Part shown: in pieces, positions 41,126 through 53,500 of the stretch
How the letters are laid out: each line of letters begins with the position of its first letter
How positions within the stretch are numbered: position 1 is the stretch's first letter
Notes under the pieces: model-generated
Told to the model about the DNA's origin: nothing
The model's database searches: none
The model's input: only the letters and a program-made list of their open reading frames with translations
Made by a program: the position numbers and the translations under genes
Source of the DNA: Stercorarius parasiticus
Lineage: Eukaryota > Chordata > Aves > Charadriiformes > Stercorariidae
Length of the DNA: 64,000 nt
Reading direction: 5' to 3'
Assembly (NCBI GenBank): GCA_013396915.1
Contig: VWZL01000294.1
Location: 62,279 to 126,278 of the forward strand

Positions 41126-41525
41126 CTACATGTCTTTTAAATACCTCCAGGGATAGTGACTCAACCACTTCCCTGGGCAGCCTGTTCCAATGCCTGACAA
41201 CCTTTTTGGTGAAGAAATTTTTCCTAATATCCCATCTAAACCTCCCCTGGTACAACTTGAGGCCATTTCTCTTGTCCTATCACTTGTTACTTGGGAGAAG
41301 AGGCCGACCCTAACCTCGCTACAACCTCCTTTCAGGTAGTTGTAGAGAGCAATAAGGTCTCCCCTCAGCCTCCTTTTCTCTAGGCTAAACAATCCCAGCT
41401 CCCTCAGCCATTCCTCAGAAGACCAGCTTCGTTGACCTTCTTTGGAGCTGTGCCAGCATCTTGTCTTGTAATGAGGGGCCCAAAACTGAACACAGTATTT
41501 GAGGTGCAGCCTCACCAGTGCTGAG
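41126..41525 (-). pseudogene. CR1 ORF2 C-terminal remnant
   Basis: On the minus strand this reads as the familiar CR1 C-terminus: [14 protein letters not shown], then [38 protein letters not shown] and TSDRTR. After that, one lost base shifts the frame: the usual 'GNGLKL' region reads EMASSC instead. Compared with the normal CR1 order, some residues are also lost between the QFWAP block and EEWL. In intact CR1 this segment follows the reverse-transcriptase domain; here it follows the linker directly. It is a dead remnant and no product is expected. Confidence 0.93.
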
Positions 41526-41539
41526 CCCTCCTTTTGTTG

Positions 41540-42264
41540 CTAATGTATTTATAGAAACATTTTTAAATTGTTTTTTACAGCAGTAGCCAGATTAAGTTCT
41601 AGTTGGGCTTTGGCCCTTCTAATTTTCTCCCTGCATAACCTCACAACCTCCTTGTAGTCCTTCTGAGTTGCCTGCCTCTTCTTCCAAACGTCATAAACTC
41701 TCCTTTTTTTCCCTGAGTTCCAGCCAAAGCTCTGTGTTCAGCCAGACCGGTTTTCTTCAGCACCTGCTTGTCTTTCGGCACATGAGGATGGCCAGCTCTT
41801 GTGCCTTTAAGATTTGCTTCTTGAAGAATGTTCAGCCTTCCTGGACTCCTTTGCCCTTCAGGACTGCCTCCCAAGGGCCTCTGTCAATCAGACCCCTAAG
41901 CAGGCTGAAGTCTGCCTTCCGAAAGTCCAAGGTAGCAGTTCTGCTGACACCCCTCCTTACTTCTCCAAGAATCGAAAACTCTATCATTTTGTGGTGCTAT
42001 GCTCAAGACAGCTTCCGACCATCACATCACCCACAAGTCTTCTGTTCACAAACAGGTCCAGCAGGGTACCTTCCCCCACTAGCTGTGTCAGGAAGTTCTC
42101 TTCCACACTCCAGGAACCTCCTAGACTATTTCCTCTCTGCCATATTGTATTTCCAGCAGACATCTGGTAATTTGAAGTCCCCCATGAGAATGAGGAATTG
42201 TGATTGTGAGACTTCTCCTAGCTCCTTATACAATGTTTTGTCTGCCTCTTCATCCTGGTTATGA
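41540..42264 (-). pseudogene. CR1 ORF2 endonuclease/linker remnant
   Basis: On the minus strand the frame gives the end of the APE-type endonuclease, with GDFKLPDVCWKYN near 42150-42190, and then the linker (VRRGVSRTATLDFRKADFSL, EAVLKGKGVQEG, LELRKK, CREKIRRAKAQLELNLATAV). The endonuclease motif usually reads GDFN; here N is K. The frame is broken by a stop at 42126-42128 (TAG after the AERK region), stops at 41832-41834 and 41757-41759 that look like TGG-to-TGA changes, and a small deletion in the usual GHSDH motif, which is unrecognisable near 41995. It therefore makes no protein. The opposite strand has a 198-codon open frame (41668-42264) that is a chance product of antisense CR1. Confidence 0.92.
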
Positions 42265-45200
42265 GGTCAACTCCCTCTGGAAGATGGAACGGCTTTTTGT
42301 TTACTAAGAGCCAAATCAGAAGAAAACACAATCCAAAGCCTGGGCTGTCATGATAAAGCTGGAAGGATTTCCATGTTGTGGTGTGCAGGGTTTTGATGAC
42401 CTCTATCTTCTGACAAAACGAGATGTACCTGGAAGTCAAGAACCAACTAGCAGAATGCATTATTATTTGTTGTAGAAGAGAAACAGTGCTTTTAAGTTAC
42501 ATGGGTTATGAAAAAAGAAGAGCGTAAAGGCTATGAATAAGAAAGTTACCTTCTACATTAATTACTACCAGTCTTACTGTTGGTATTTTTTATTTTGAAT
42601 GTAAGAAGCAATACTGTTTGTATAGTTTAAGGGTAAACGGATTTGTTTACACTGCTTGCACCAAAGAAATACATCGGTTATTTATAACAACAATCAAGTA
42701 AGGATCCCTACTTAGAAATTTTTCAGCAAGGTCTGAACATTCACTAAATTGCTGAGGTCAAGGGCCAAAAGTATCCATAGAATATTGCTCCATACTTGGT
42801 GGCCCTCAGTAGAGATGTAGCTATAATTCACTGGTCCTGAAGCAGAAACTACTAAGTATTCATAACATAGTTCTTTTCCAAATGAAAGCTGTGAAATTTG
42901 ATGCAGATGCTCTGTTTAAAACCTTAAATGTCTTTTTTTTTTGTTTCTTATTTAAAGAAAGGAACTAAAAGCAAATCTATTAAGTTACAGGATGTGTGCT
43001 TTAGAGCTGTGCACTTTATTTTTGTGTTCTCTCAGTCAGATATCTGTGGTAAAACAGGTCAAACACCTTGCTCCCAGTGGCTTTCTGATCATCTTTGTAT
43101 CAGATACACACAGAATTGCAAAGTCAGACTATGCTTCAGGAACTGTAAGGAAACAGAAATTGTTTTTTCAATGGGAAGAAGTATTCAAAAGCTTTCTATA
43201 CATTTTCTGAAGTGAAGCACATTTTGATAAAATTCTTGGATGAAAATGTGGATGAATTTGGATTAACAAAATCCATCTTTTTACATGGTCTTTAAACACT
43301 ATTCCTTGCAATGTTATTATTGAAGTGAACCTCAGTATACTGATCATCTGCATAAACTTTATATACCTCGTTGTTTGGGAATTTCTTAATTAAACATGCA
43401 AACTCTGCTGTGAATACTGTGCTTGTCTTAATTCACTTTAATTTCTTTACTGTTGTGTTGCATTAAAATGCCAAATGACGGTGACATATGAATGATGTTA
43501 AACTCTGAAGATTTTTTATTCACATGGAACCTGTTTTAACAGAGGATCGATTATTCTCTTGAGTAAATCAGGATTTCAAGTGTCATTGTGCTGGAAAAGT
43601 CTATATATAGGATCTGCCAACATCCCATTTCTTTCCAGCAGCAATGCCAAATAATCATAAATGATGGCAGAACTCCTCAGTTTGTTACAAAAAAAAAAAG
43701 AAGAAAAAATTTCAGAGAAATTAGTTTGAGACCTATGTATAATCCTCAGTAGGATGTTGTGCATTCCAGATTACATGGTGATCTAAGGAATCGCTAGGGC
43801 CTGATTCCTTTGCCCAGAGGAAAAATAGACCCAGAAAACAAGAAACATTTTGGAGTATGTTTTAAAAATCACCAAACACAAAAAACCTTCAATTGTTTAT
43901 ACAACTCAGAGTACATTCTGAACTTATTTCTTACATGTACCAAAACATATGGTAGATAACTTTCATGGACAGCTAGAATCCTTGGACTTATGAGGCCTCT
44001 AAGATCAGCAAATTTAGTTTTACAGCAGAGGCTTTTCCTCAAGAGCCTCTCCCTTGCCAATTACAGATTCTGCAAGGCCAGCCTGTTCAATACACCGCAA
44101 GCAGATGAGCTTACTGTCTTAAGTTCTAATACTCTGTCCAAATCATATGGCAGAGTGCTGCCAGGCATAATCAGGTCTGAAATAACTCTCCTCCACAGGA
44201 AGGAGTGGGGGACTCCTGCCTGACTCTCTAGACTTCAAGTATGGGTATTCATTTCCTTATCAAGGTACTTTCCTCTTTATTATTTCTGGTCCAATGGGAG
44301 AGAAGACCAGAGATTTTTCTCCCTGTAGGTGTGTGCCTTGGGGGTCAGAGGATCTATTCCACCTTTTTGAAGTCTGAAAGATGGTGTTTAGATGCCTTTC
44401 CCCTTGGCTGAGGCTGATGCAATGCAAACCAGAGTGAAACATTTGGAGTGCAATGCATGTTTCCATGCAGTGCCTGAATCTAAAACTGGGGCTAGGCAGA
44501 GGCCTTCTCTGAATGTATGATTCCTCTTTGCCCTTTTATTCAAGCAAGTATTCACAAGTTCACAACCTTGTCACTTTCTTCTGTACTAAATCATTACACT
44601 TATTTAGTATTTTAACCAGCTACTTATAAATTTCTGTTATGGTTATGAATTTTAGACTTTTATATTATAGTAACATAGTTAGACCCCATTTCAGATAGCT
44701 TTTTTGTGATCTTTTTCCCAGCTTGTACCTGGACCCATTGCTTATTAATTTTTTTATCCTGTGTTTGTTTTACAGTTCATTTAACTGATTTTTTTTTTCT
44801 ATTGTCCACAATCAGATGCACTTCTGAATCCTTAAATATGTTTTGCCTTCAGAAAAAAAAATCCAAATAATTTCCTGGCAATCAGACATCAGTACAAAGG
44901 TTTCTTTAACCCGGAGATATTAATGATATATGAGTTAAAGCAAGCAAGTTTGGAAGTTCAAAATTCCCTCTGGAGAATACTATTTCAAAATTTTTCAAAC
45001 TCCATGTCACTTATCCAATGGAATTTGGAACTGAAGTTTGTAAGTTCTTTAATTGTAGTATTCAAATGAAAGTGGTACAGGAATGAGGTAACATTTGCAA
45101 AATGTAATTTTGATCCGATTCCAAGGAGAACATCTTGTTTTGCTACAGATGTGCTTTAGTGCTAATTGATTATTGCTTTAGCAGAAAAGCTATTTAGAAG

Positions 45201-47136
45201 TGTTCCAAGATACAAAACTGACACTGCAACACAAATGGTATGGCATCAAGCTATACTGTGTTCTCCCTTTGTTCATCTTGCTGAAATTAAATATGGCCAG
45301 AAGGAGTGATACAACTTCAGTGAATCTTATGCTAATGCTTTCCCAGAAAATGTTTTCTTTTCTCCCTAAATTATTGATTGAGCTATTAGAGGTCTGAAAT
45401 AAAACTTTAATTAGTTGTTAGAGGCTTCACAAAGTATGACCTGCTGGAACGTATGAACGGAGTTGAAAGAGAGCCATCCAACTACAGGAATTGCAGCCAG
45501 CAGAACAAGACACTTACATGGGCAGAAACTTAACATCTGTTGCAGATTTCTAGTGTTTTGGGCAAAATGATTTTTAGCTGAGAGTTGACTGATGATTTTT
45601 AGTTGACTGCATTATGAAGCGTAACGAAATGTATAAAACACAGTCTTGAATCATGTGTACTGTCATTTTGGACTGATAATTTCACATTGGAGTCTCCTTA
45701 TCTGTCCACAAGCTAAAATTCATCAGTCTAAGGGAATATATCGTGTAAAACAGTGCCCATTGTTGTCTGCTCCTGAGATTGTTATTTTCAGATGCTCTTC
45801 ACTCTGTATTCTATAGCTTTTTGCTTGAAATAGAGAGAGAAAAGTGGGCTGGGGTTTTAAAAGCAACAGAAGGAACTTATGTGCCTGCCTGTCACTAAAA
45901 ACCACCCCTGTAATATACTTGAAGCTTTATGTGAATTCAGATAACAGTGAGGCTCAATAATTCAATGATCTGTCATCTTGGCTGTCTACTTAGACAAAAA
46001 CATCTCTTTGCCCTATCCTATTTAAGTTTGTCATAGTTGTACTATGTGCACCCATCTCAGACTCTAGTGTTGCTCTGGTGATATCATTTCAGGATAAAAG
46101 CTTGGACTTAATTATCAGTATAATTGTTTCAGGAAAAGTGACTTTCAGCAGATGAGAAAATAACAGTATTAGCAATTATCATGATTTTATTGCAGGATTT
46201 GCAAAGTTTGGGAAGGTTTATTAATGATTCTGAAGCCAGATACATTGTCATATCCAAAATACCCAGCACTTATTATTATCATTGGGACTTAATCTTTCCT
46301 CATGGTGTACAGGGATTCCAAAAAACCCTGGTGAAGAGCTGCGAGCATGAAATCCTGTGCAATAATAATAAACTTTATGATAATTGAGTAAGGGCTTATG
46401 TGACACTTCAACAAAGGGGGCTGGGGGCTGATATTCTCCAGACAGGTAAAAGAAGACACAGATAAAAATACAGCAGTCCTCACTAACCATCTTGCAGTCT
46501 TCTGCTTTTCTCCCCAATGAGGTTGAGGTTAGTTTACAAAATACAGGACACCAAAGAACAACAAGGGCAGCAGTGAGTGGTTAAGAGAATAGAAAGCTGC
46601 CTAATATGAAACTTCAAGAGTAGTAGGAGTGGGGCAAAAGTGTCGTCGAATAAAACGGGAAGACTCAAGAGAAAGGAAGAATAGGAATCAGACTGTGGTG
46701 GCACCAGAGTGTTCGGAAAAAAACAGTATGCCACAGCAATAGGGCTGGCTGAATAGCAGGCTTTACAGTTCACAGATTTATATTTTTTCTTTTTAATTTG
46801 GCTCAGTTTCAAATTGGAACAAATCCATTTTTTTAAGAAAAATTTCTTCAGAAAAAAAATTCCAGGAAAATGTTTTGGAAACATTAACATACTGTGTTTC
46901 CAAAACCACACATTTCCCCCTGACCCTACAGCTGCTAAATGGAACTGGCATTCACCAAGCAGCTCCGTGGGAAGGCGAGGTATGCGGCTCGGTTTAGGGC
47001 TCTCTGGTTTTGGGTCAGCCACCATGGATGGGCAAAAAATAATGGGTTTAAACTGAACTATGAGATGCTTTAGGTTAGGATTTATGCTAAAAATTATTTT
47101 TCTTTTTTATATGTATTTTACATGTGTTTATATAAC

Positions 47137-47160
47137 CATTTTATATATATATGTATACAT
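47137..47160 (+). repeat. (TA)n microsatellite
   Basis: Short TATATATATATATGTATACAT tract within a larger AT-rich run. Confidence 0.85.
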
Positions 47161-47702
47161 TTATCTACTTTTCTGGAAAACTTTGTCTAGAAGGAAATGT
47201 GGAATTGCATGTATAGGGTTTGTGTGTGTTTTCTGAGTTTTTCACATCCCTGCATAGCAATTCTAAGCATAATAACATCTGACTTGCTTTTGTTATTTTG
47301 CTTTTCACAATTCATTTTAAAAGAAATCCATAGGTCATCAAACATTTGCAACCCGAAGACTAAAAGAACTGAAGTAGGTAGATGACAATCTACAATCTCT
47401 TCCACTCATATTTATTGTGGTTGTTTGAGTTACCTGGGATATGTCAATGTAGCCTGGAAAGATAATGGTTAGTTTTTTTTGTAGTGTTCCTTATATCCTA
47501 CTTTTTTGCAATCTTTCTCTAAACACTTCCTTTCCCCAAATGTTTGGCTTTTTCAAGCCACTGTGTGATTATACTTTTAAGAGACAAGAATAGAAACAAC
47601 AGCCTTTTTCTTTCTTTTTTGTGGCATAGCAACTAAGCAACAGAGTTTGAATTTCGAAATGTTAAGTGTCCAATACTCACACTTTCATGATCCACTTGTA
47701 CA

Positions 47703-47733
47703 GAAAAAAAAAACCCAAAAAACAAAAAAACCA
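47703..47733 (+). repeat. A-rich low-complexity tract
   Basis: A-runs broken by CCC, C and CC. It may be a decayed poly-A, but no retrogene or SINE body is recognisable on its left side. Confidence 0.85.
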
Positions 47734-48765
47734 ACAACTTGCAAAAACATGGTTAGATTAAAATGACAAATAAATTACAATCTGCTGGTGGATACTGGCA
47801 TGCAGCGGAAGTATGAATAGCTCGTGTCAATTATTCGCAATGAATCATTCACTCAGACTAACAGTGAAAGAAAAAAAGAGCAAAAGATATGAAAGAATAG
47901 AAGTGGGAAAAACACAGAAATTAGAGAAAATACAGAAGGCCTAGATTTTTGTATAGGTGTGAAATTATTTAGAGGTCTTATAAATATTGGCACGTATATA
48001 TTTGATTAAAAACTTTAGTGTAATTTGTTAAGTAAAAAACTAACTCAATGTCTTTTACTTTAGCTAGCAAAAATCTTCTTGTTGCACACAAAATTTCCAG
48101 TTCTTAGCTGATCAGTGTTTCCAAAACGTCTCCTAATACATTCACATTATGTGCAGAGTGTTCGTTTTAAGTCTGAACAGTTAAAATTATTGGGAAGAAG
48201 TTAAACTTCTGATATGACTTGATATATTTAGGGAAGTTTTCCTGTCTTTGTTCCTGTTTTATATAAATAATAAGGTTCTTTATTAGTATTCCATTGATTA
48301 GATTAGGTAACTGAAATAAATTGCATATCAGCTTTTCCAATGATTTAGCTGTAACATAAGGTCTTGATAATGATGGAGATATAGTTCCCTTGACCAATGA
48401 TGTCTTTGCTGGCAGTGGAGGCCCAAATGCCAATGAAAGATGCTTCACAGCTGTCTCTGAAATGGGCTGAAGTATTTTTGTACTTAAAAAAATATGACAT
48501 GAAAATGAATTCCAAATTAATACATTTTGGATTTTGCAAAATGCTTGAAGACACAACTGAACCCACATTTATGATGCTTTCATTTAGATATTTATCCATG
48601 TCTGTGTTTAGGAGGAGAACTTATTTGAATAGAAATGTTATAACTTTAAAAGATTCCTGCAGAAAAATTTCTGAGGTGAACAAGTACACAATTCCACATA
48701 GGATTTTGATCTCCCATTTTGAAAAACGTATATGCAGGCAGTATTTGTGAATGTGTTCTTTCTCT

Positions 48766-48799
48766 GTTTTTTTTTTTTTTTAAATTTTTTTTTTTTAAT
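48766..48799 (+). repeat. Double poly-T tract
   Basis: About fifteen T, then AAA, then about twelve T. On the minus strand this would be a poly-A, but I see no processed pseudogene or SINE on its right-hand side. Confidence 0.9.
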
Positions 48800-50477
48800 A
48801 ATTTCCTCTCACAGTTTGAATAAGTTCGGCTTACAGCTTGAAATTTGAGCTCTTTTTCTTCATTACAAGACTGGTCATGACAGTCACAAATTATTTCCTT
48901 GGATTTCTGGTGAGATAGATGTAAATCTTATAACCCAGTTTATGCTGAATAGGCTTGTAGGAAAAGAACAGTACCTTTATCTTCGACGTTTTTGAATGCA
49001 TCTAAGGAAAATTCACTTTTCTTGAGCATTCATACTGAGAATTCATGAATTTTTTTGAAAGTGAAACCATAAGAAATCAAAATGCATTTGAGACGAGTTA
49101 TCTATGATGCCAACCGAAAGATTTCTTTGCCTTTAGCAGCGTGTCAGTAACATACTTGGGAGCAGAATTCTGGCATTTTAACATCTTTATCCCAAGCTTA
49201 CATCAAGTTTAGATGAGTAGCTAATGACAACTACTAAATATTATATATAATTGTATCAAAATAACTTAAAAGAGCAGATTCAAAGCATAAGAGTTCTTCT
49301 TATATTTCTGTGTATCTATATAAATAGATAAATATATATTAAGGAAATGAATCTAGATTATTTTTCAGGGTTTGATTCTACTTTTAACTTGGCTTAATAT
49401 TCACTTTAAAATAGGTTATTCCTCTCTATTTAGGGAACTCAATACAGTTTTAAGGCCTATAAACTCTTCTACAACCCACTTTGCTCTGTATTCTGAGAGA
49501 CTTTGTACATTTTCAGCAGTTGGCCCTTTGCAATTTTTGCTTACTGAAATATAAAACTGAACAGTTAATCTTGAATAATATTTATAGATAATAAAACGGG
49601 CGTGTAATTCGATACTTTTCTCAATTTAAAGGAAAACATTTGGTGAACTCTTGGTTATATTAATTGTGAATAACTTGGCAGTGTTCCCATTTTTTAAGGT
49701 GTCAGTTTACAGTTGCATTGTAACATAATCTTATCTGAACTCTGTACAATCTGTTCCAAGGTTAGGGAGATTAAAGAGCAGAAAAAAGACAGGGAAAAAT
49801 GTGTTTTCAATCAATAGCTAATATATATGTGCAAGAGAGATTATTTTTAGTTTTAAATGCACATTGTTATATTTGGAAATACTTGGTTTAAAATGAAATG
49901 TTAGTGTGTAAGAGCATGTAAAGATATCTCATTACATTAAAGCAAAATCGTGTTCAAGGCCTTCATTTTCAGTGGTTGCCTTTTCTATAGGTTCACCCAT
50001 CTTGTTCTGAAAAATCTCTTGGTATTACTTATTGCAATAAGCTGGATTTTTAATCATGCATTCAGGTAATTCCAGTTGGGCTATTTTACCCTAATATCCC
50101 CAAAGATTATTTAGTATAATATAACTCAATGTGATTAGAAGATGTGTTGTACTGCAGTTTGACATTAGTCTTACTGCTCTCTCCCTCAACAGAGATATTT
50201 GGCCTGGGACACAGTGATTAAAACCAAGGGAGAAGCTTCATCTGAACCAGAATCAGTTTTCCTACTGAAAGAAGATTTCCTCATTGACACTAAAATTTGA
50301 GAAAAGGCAAAACATGTGGGCAGAATTGTTATCTTAGTTTCCCTCCTTGGTCTGAAAAAGTTGTTATTGGTCATTCCTGGGTTGCTTAGGCAACCTGTAC
50401 ATCCCCACACCCAGACCTACTTCTTACTTGTAAAAGTGTGTTAGAGCCATATTTCTTTACTTGATGATGTACTTCAC

Positions 50478-50501
50478 TTTTTTTCTTTTTTTTTTTTTTT
50501 T
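50478..50501 (+). repeat. Poly-T tract
   Basis: A run of T with one interrupting C, followed by CTGGCTGTTGCC. No associated element is recognised. Confidence 0.9.
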
Positions 50502-53500
50502 CTGGCTGTTGCCATGGAAGCTGACACTTTAGTTCTGTTGTACTCCCTTAAACACCTGTTAATCCTCTGACCTTTTCTGCAGACTTGATCCCGTGATCAC
50601 CCCCAGTGTTGGCAGCAAAAATACAGAAAGATGGCAATATTCATTGTTGCAAGGCCTGCAGGGTTCTACTCCCCACACTTTTAATTATTCTGTGACTTTT
50701 CATTGCAATAATTTTGTCAATTTCCTGGCAAAATGCTGCCTTGTTAGATTAAGGAAGATTTCTTTGTTTAAACTTGATTCTAATTCCACAGAGAAACTTT
50801 CCTCTCTTTTGCAAACCTTTAAGGTTGCCTTAATGAGTCCTTTGTCCTTGAGCATGAAAATGTTTTTGGCTAGTGATTTTTGAAATCAAATTTGCTTGGC
50901 ATACAGTAAGTCACCAAGGTACCAATATGAATTTAGTCTCTGTCATTGCTCAATCCCCTCTGATGTTTTTCCTCACATACTGATGCCACCGACTGACCTG
51001 AATCAATTTATTTTCTCATTCAGGATATTTCTGGTCTTGAGATAAACCCAGCACAATTTTAAAATAGCGAAGTTCTGGAAAGATGACAAAAACCAGAGCG
51101 GTTTTTAAAAAAAGTCTGTACAGGATACCCTGTTGCCACATCTTCCCTGCCTTGAAGAGTCATCCTGAAAAACATTATCATCATTGCCTTTTCGTAGGTT
51201 TTAGAAATCCCAGTTACACATTCAGTCTCATAACAATGACTCCAAAACACTACTTTTCATTGCCAAAATGAAGACTACCTCGTATCCAAAGTATTTTATA
51301 TCTATCTTTATCTGCATTCATCTTGACTGGATTCTCCTGATAGTCTATCTAATCCCTCCACTACTCAGTAGATTTACTTTTCAGTCAATGGAGTAAATGA
51401 AGCTAAAGTTCTTAAGGTTTCTTTTTACACCACCATGTTAGGAAACCAATGGCTAATGCAAGCTGCTGGGAGTAAGTTAATGTTGTTGAGAGCAGTGTGT
51501 ATCTTTAACTGCATTTACTGGTTTAAGTGCTGGTTGAAATTATGGGATAATTAATAGACAAAACCCCCTCTGTGTTCTTTGGCCTGTTTTCTTAGTTTTG
51601 GTTTTTAGGATGTCTTGTCTAGCTGCTTATGCATTTCCAAATATTTGATTTTCTTTTAAGTGTAGTCTTAACTCAGAATTTCCTGGTATCAGCAAATAAA
51701 CATGGGAAGTAACCTTCCATTTTATGTAGATGGAGAAAACAAGTTGCATCGCAAATTTTGCACTGCTTGGGCCTCAGACTAGTAAACCCTAGTGCACCTA
51801 TAACATATTGTGTTAAAACAAATACTGAGTACTAACCTTCCTTTCCCCTCTCCACTCTTCCCAAGCCCTCAGGTAGGTAGGTAGCAGCCAATAAATCTAG
51901 TTTCTAGGTTTCCAGTGAACCAGATGGTAACACACAGAAAAATAAAGAGAAAAACATGGTTTTGCTGCACTTATTTATGTTTTCGTATTGTTCATTAGAT
52001 ATGTTAACTTGTGCTAAACCCACATTTCATTCTAGGAAAAATATGCTGCTTTTCAAAATGTGACTAAAATACCTGAAAGAGTTTTGAGATATAAGTTCCT
52101 AACTGTTAAAATAGGCTGTCGTGAAATATAACATCATTTAATACATGCAACCATGTAATAATGCATAATAACTACTTATCATTGTGTATGCTGATAGGAA
52201 GGATAAGAGGGGGGCTGTTGTGTATTTAGCTGGTCCTCTGCACCTGCAGAAAGCAGACAACTCTTCCCACTGTGGAAGAAACAAGATAATGACAGTATGA
52301 TATTAAATGCAAACATTAATTCTTTGGGATAAAATACTGGGAAGAAGTCTGTCAATTAAGGTTTGTTATTGTGAACAGCAAAATTATGTTGCCTGTCAGT
52401 TTAAAGACAAATAAGAGACTAGTGGAATGAAATCCTTAATTCTCTGTTTACCACATAGCTGCTAAATCCATTATTACTACTTTGGAGAAGATTTATATTG
52501 GCTATTACATTGGCTTCTGTTTGTGATAAATTCTCTCTATGCATATTAAACTCTACTTGGGTTCTGAAGTAAATAATGAAATTGTCAGCCTGTGTGATCT
52601 AATATTTTAGACTAAAAGAAAAACAAGAGACTGTGAAGACATAATTGTACTAATACTGGGATTCTCAGCAGGTCTTACTAGCTCAGGCGTAGTTCTGCAT
52701 TAATGCAGCTAAATGGCTTTTGGACACGAGGTGGCTTGCATCCAGCCAATTTGCAGTGTGGGTGGGGCTAGCCCACAGCTTTCTACATCCAACAGTATAA
52801 GCACACATTACGCTGATTGGTTATTTGTAAAAAGCAGCTTAATGTGTTTGGGAAAGATTACATTCTGCTGCAATATTTGTGCTAGCATAGGGACATGGGT
52901 ACCTGCCATCTGGGGCTGGTGAAAACTGGTAAAGACTTCTCCCAGAGATAAAAAACACTGCTTTCTGAGAAGGAAGCATTCCACACCGCTGTAGCTGTCA
53001 AGAAACCAGTATATGTTACCAATGTTTTCTCCATGACTTTCCCCAATGGGGGAAGAAGAGTAGTTGGAAACTATTCTTTTCACTAACAAGATTTATCTGA
53101 TCTTTAAATTATTAAGGCTATTGTGTCACATCCTTTCTACTCTGAACCTTGGACTGGGATCTTAAGTAGAGATGATTTGGCAGCGCTGGTGGGCACGTTC
53201 CTTGTGGCATCTCAGAGGCCACTTCTCTTGGTTTCACAAGTAGAGCTGTTGCGTGGTGATGTTAAAAGTATAGCAGATACAATATGAGATGGAGAAAGCC
53301 AGTCCTCAGTCCTCATAGTTAGACTTCAGTCAGTCACAATGGCTAATCTTTCCTTATTGAAAAAAAACTCCACGGGACTTGTTAACAAATTAGCTACTCT
53401 TCAGTAATTAGTTTGGCTTCCTTATGCACCAAACTGTTTTTAAAGCATAATGAAGCCTACACAGTTATGTAGTTACTGTTTAACATTTAGTCTGCTGAAC

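Larger units (their letters stand above)
41017..42264 (-). mobile_element. CR1 LINE with internally deleted RT, minus strand
   Basis: This is the best preserved retroelement here. Read on the minus strand from 42264 it contains the C-terminal part of the CR1 ORF2 endonuclease, the linker between endonuclease and reverse transcriptase, an abrupt junction at about 41522-41540, the C-terminal end of ORF2, and the 3' tail ending in ATTCTATGATTCTAT at 41017-41032. The whole reverse-transcriptase core that normally separates linker and C-terminus is absent. It is also 5' truncated: the match stops near 42264, where plus-strand CATCCTGGTT is followed by sequence unlike CR1. It cannot move autonomously. 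The tail type matches the fragment at 27655. Confidence 0.96.

Noticed and set aside
46534..47025. 163-codon minus-strand frame as a gene
   Set aside because: It contains lysine and phenylalanine runs from A/T tracts, no recognisable domain, and no splice or promoter context.
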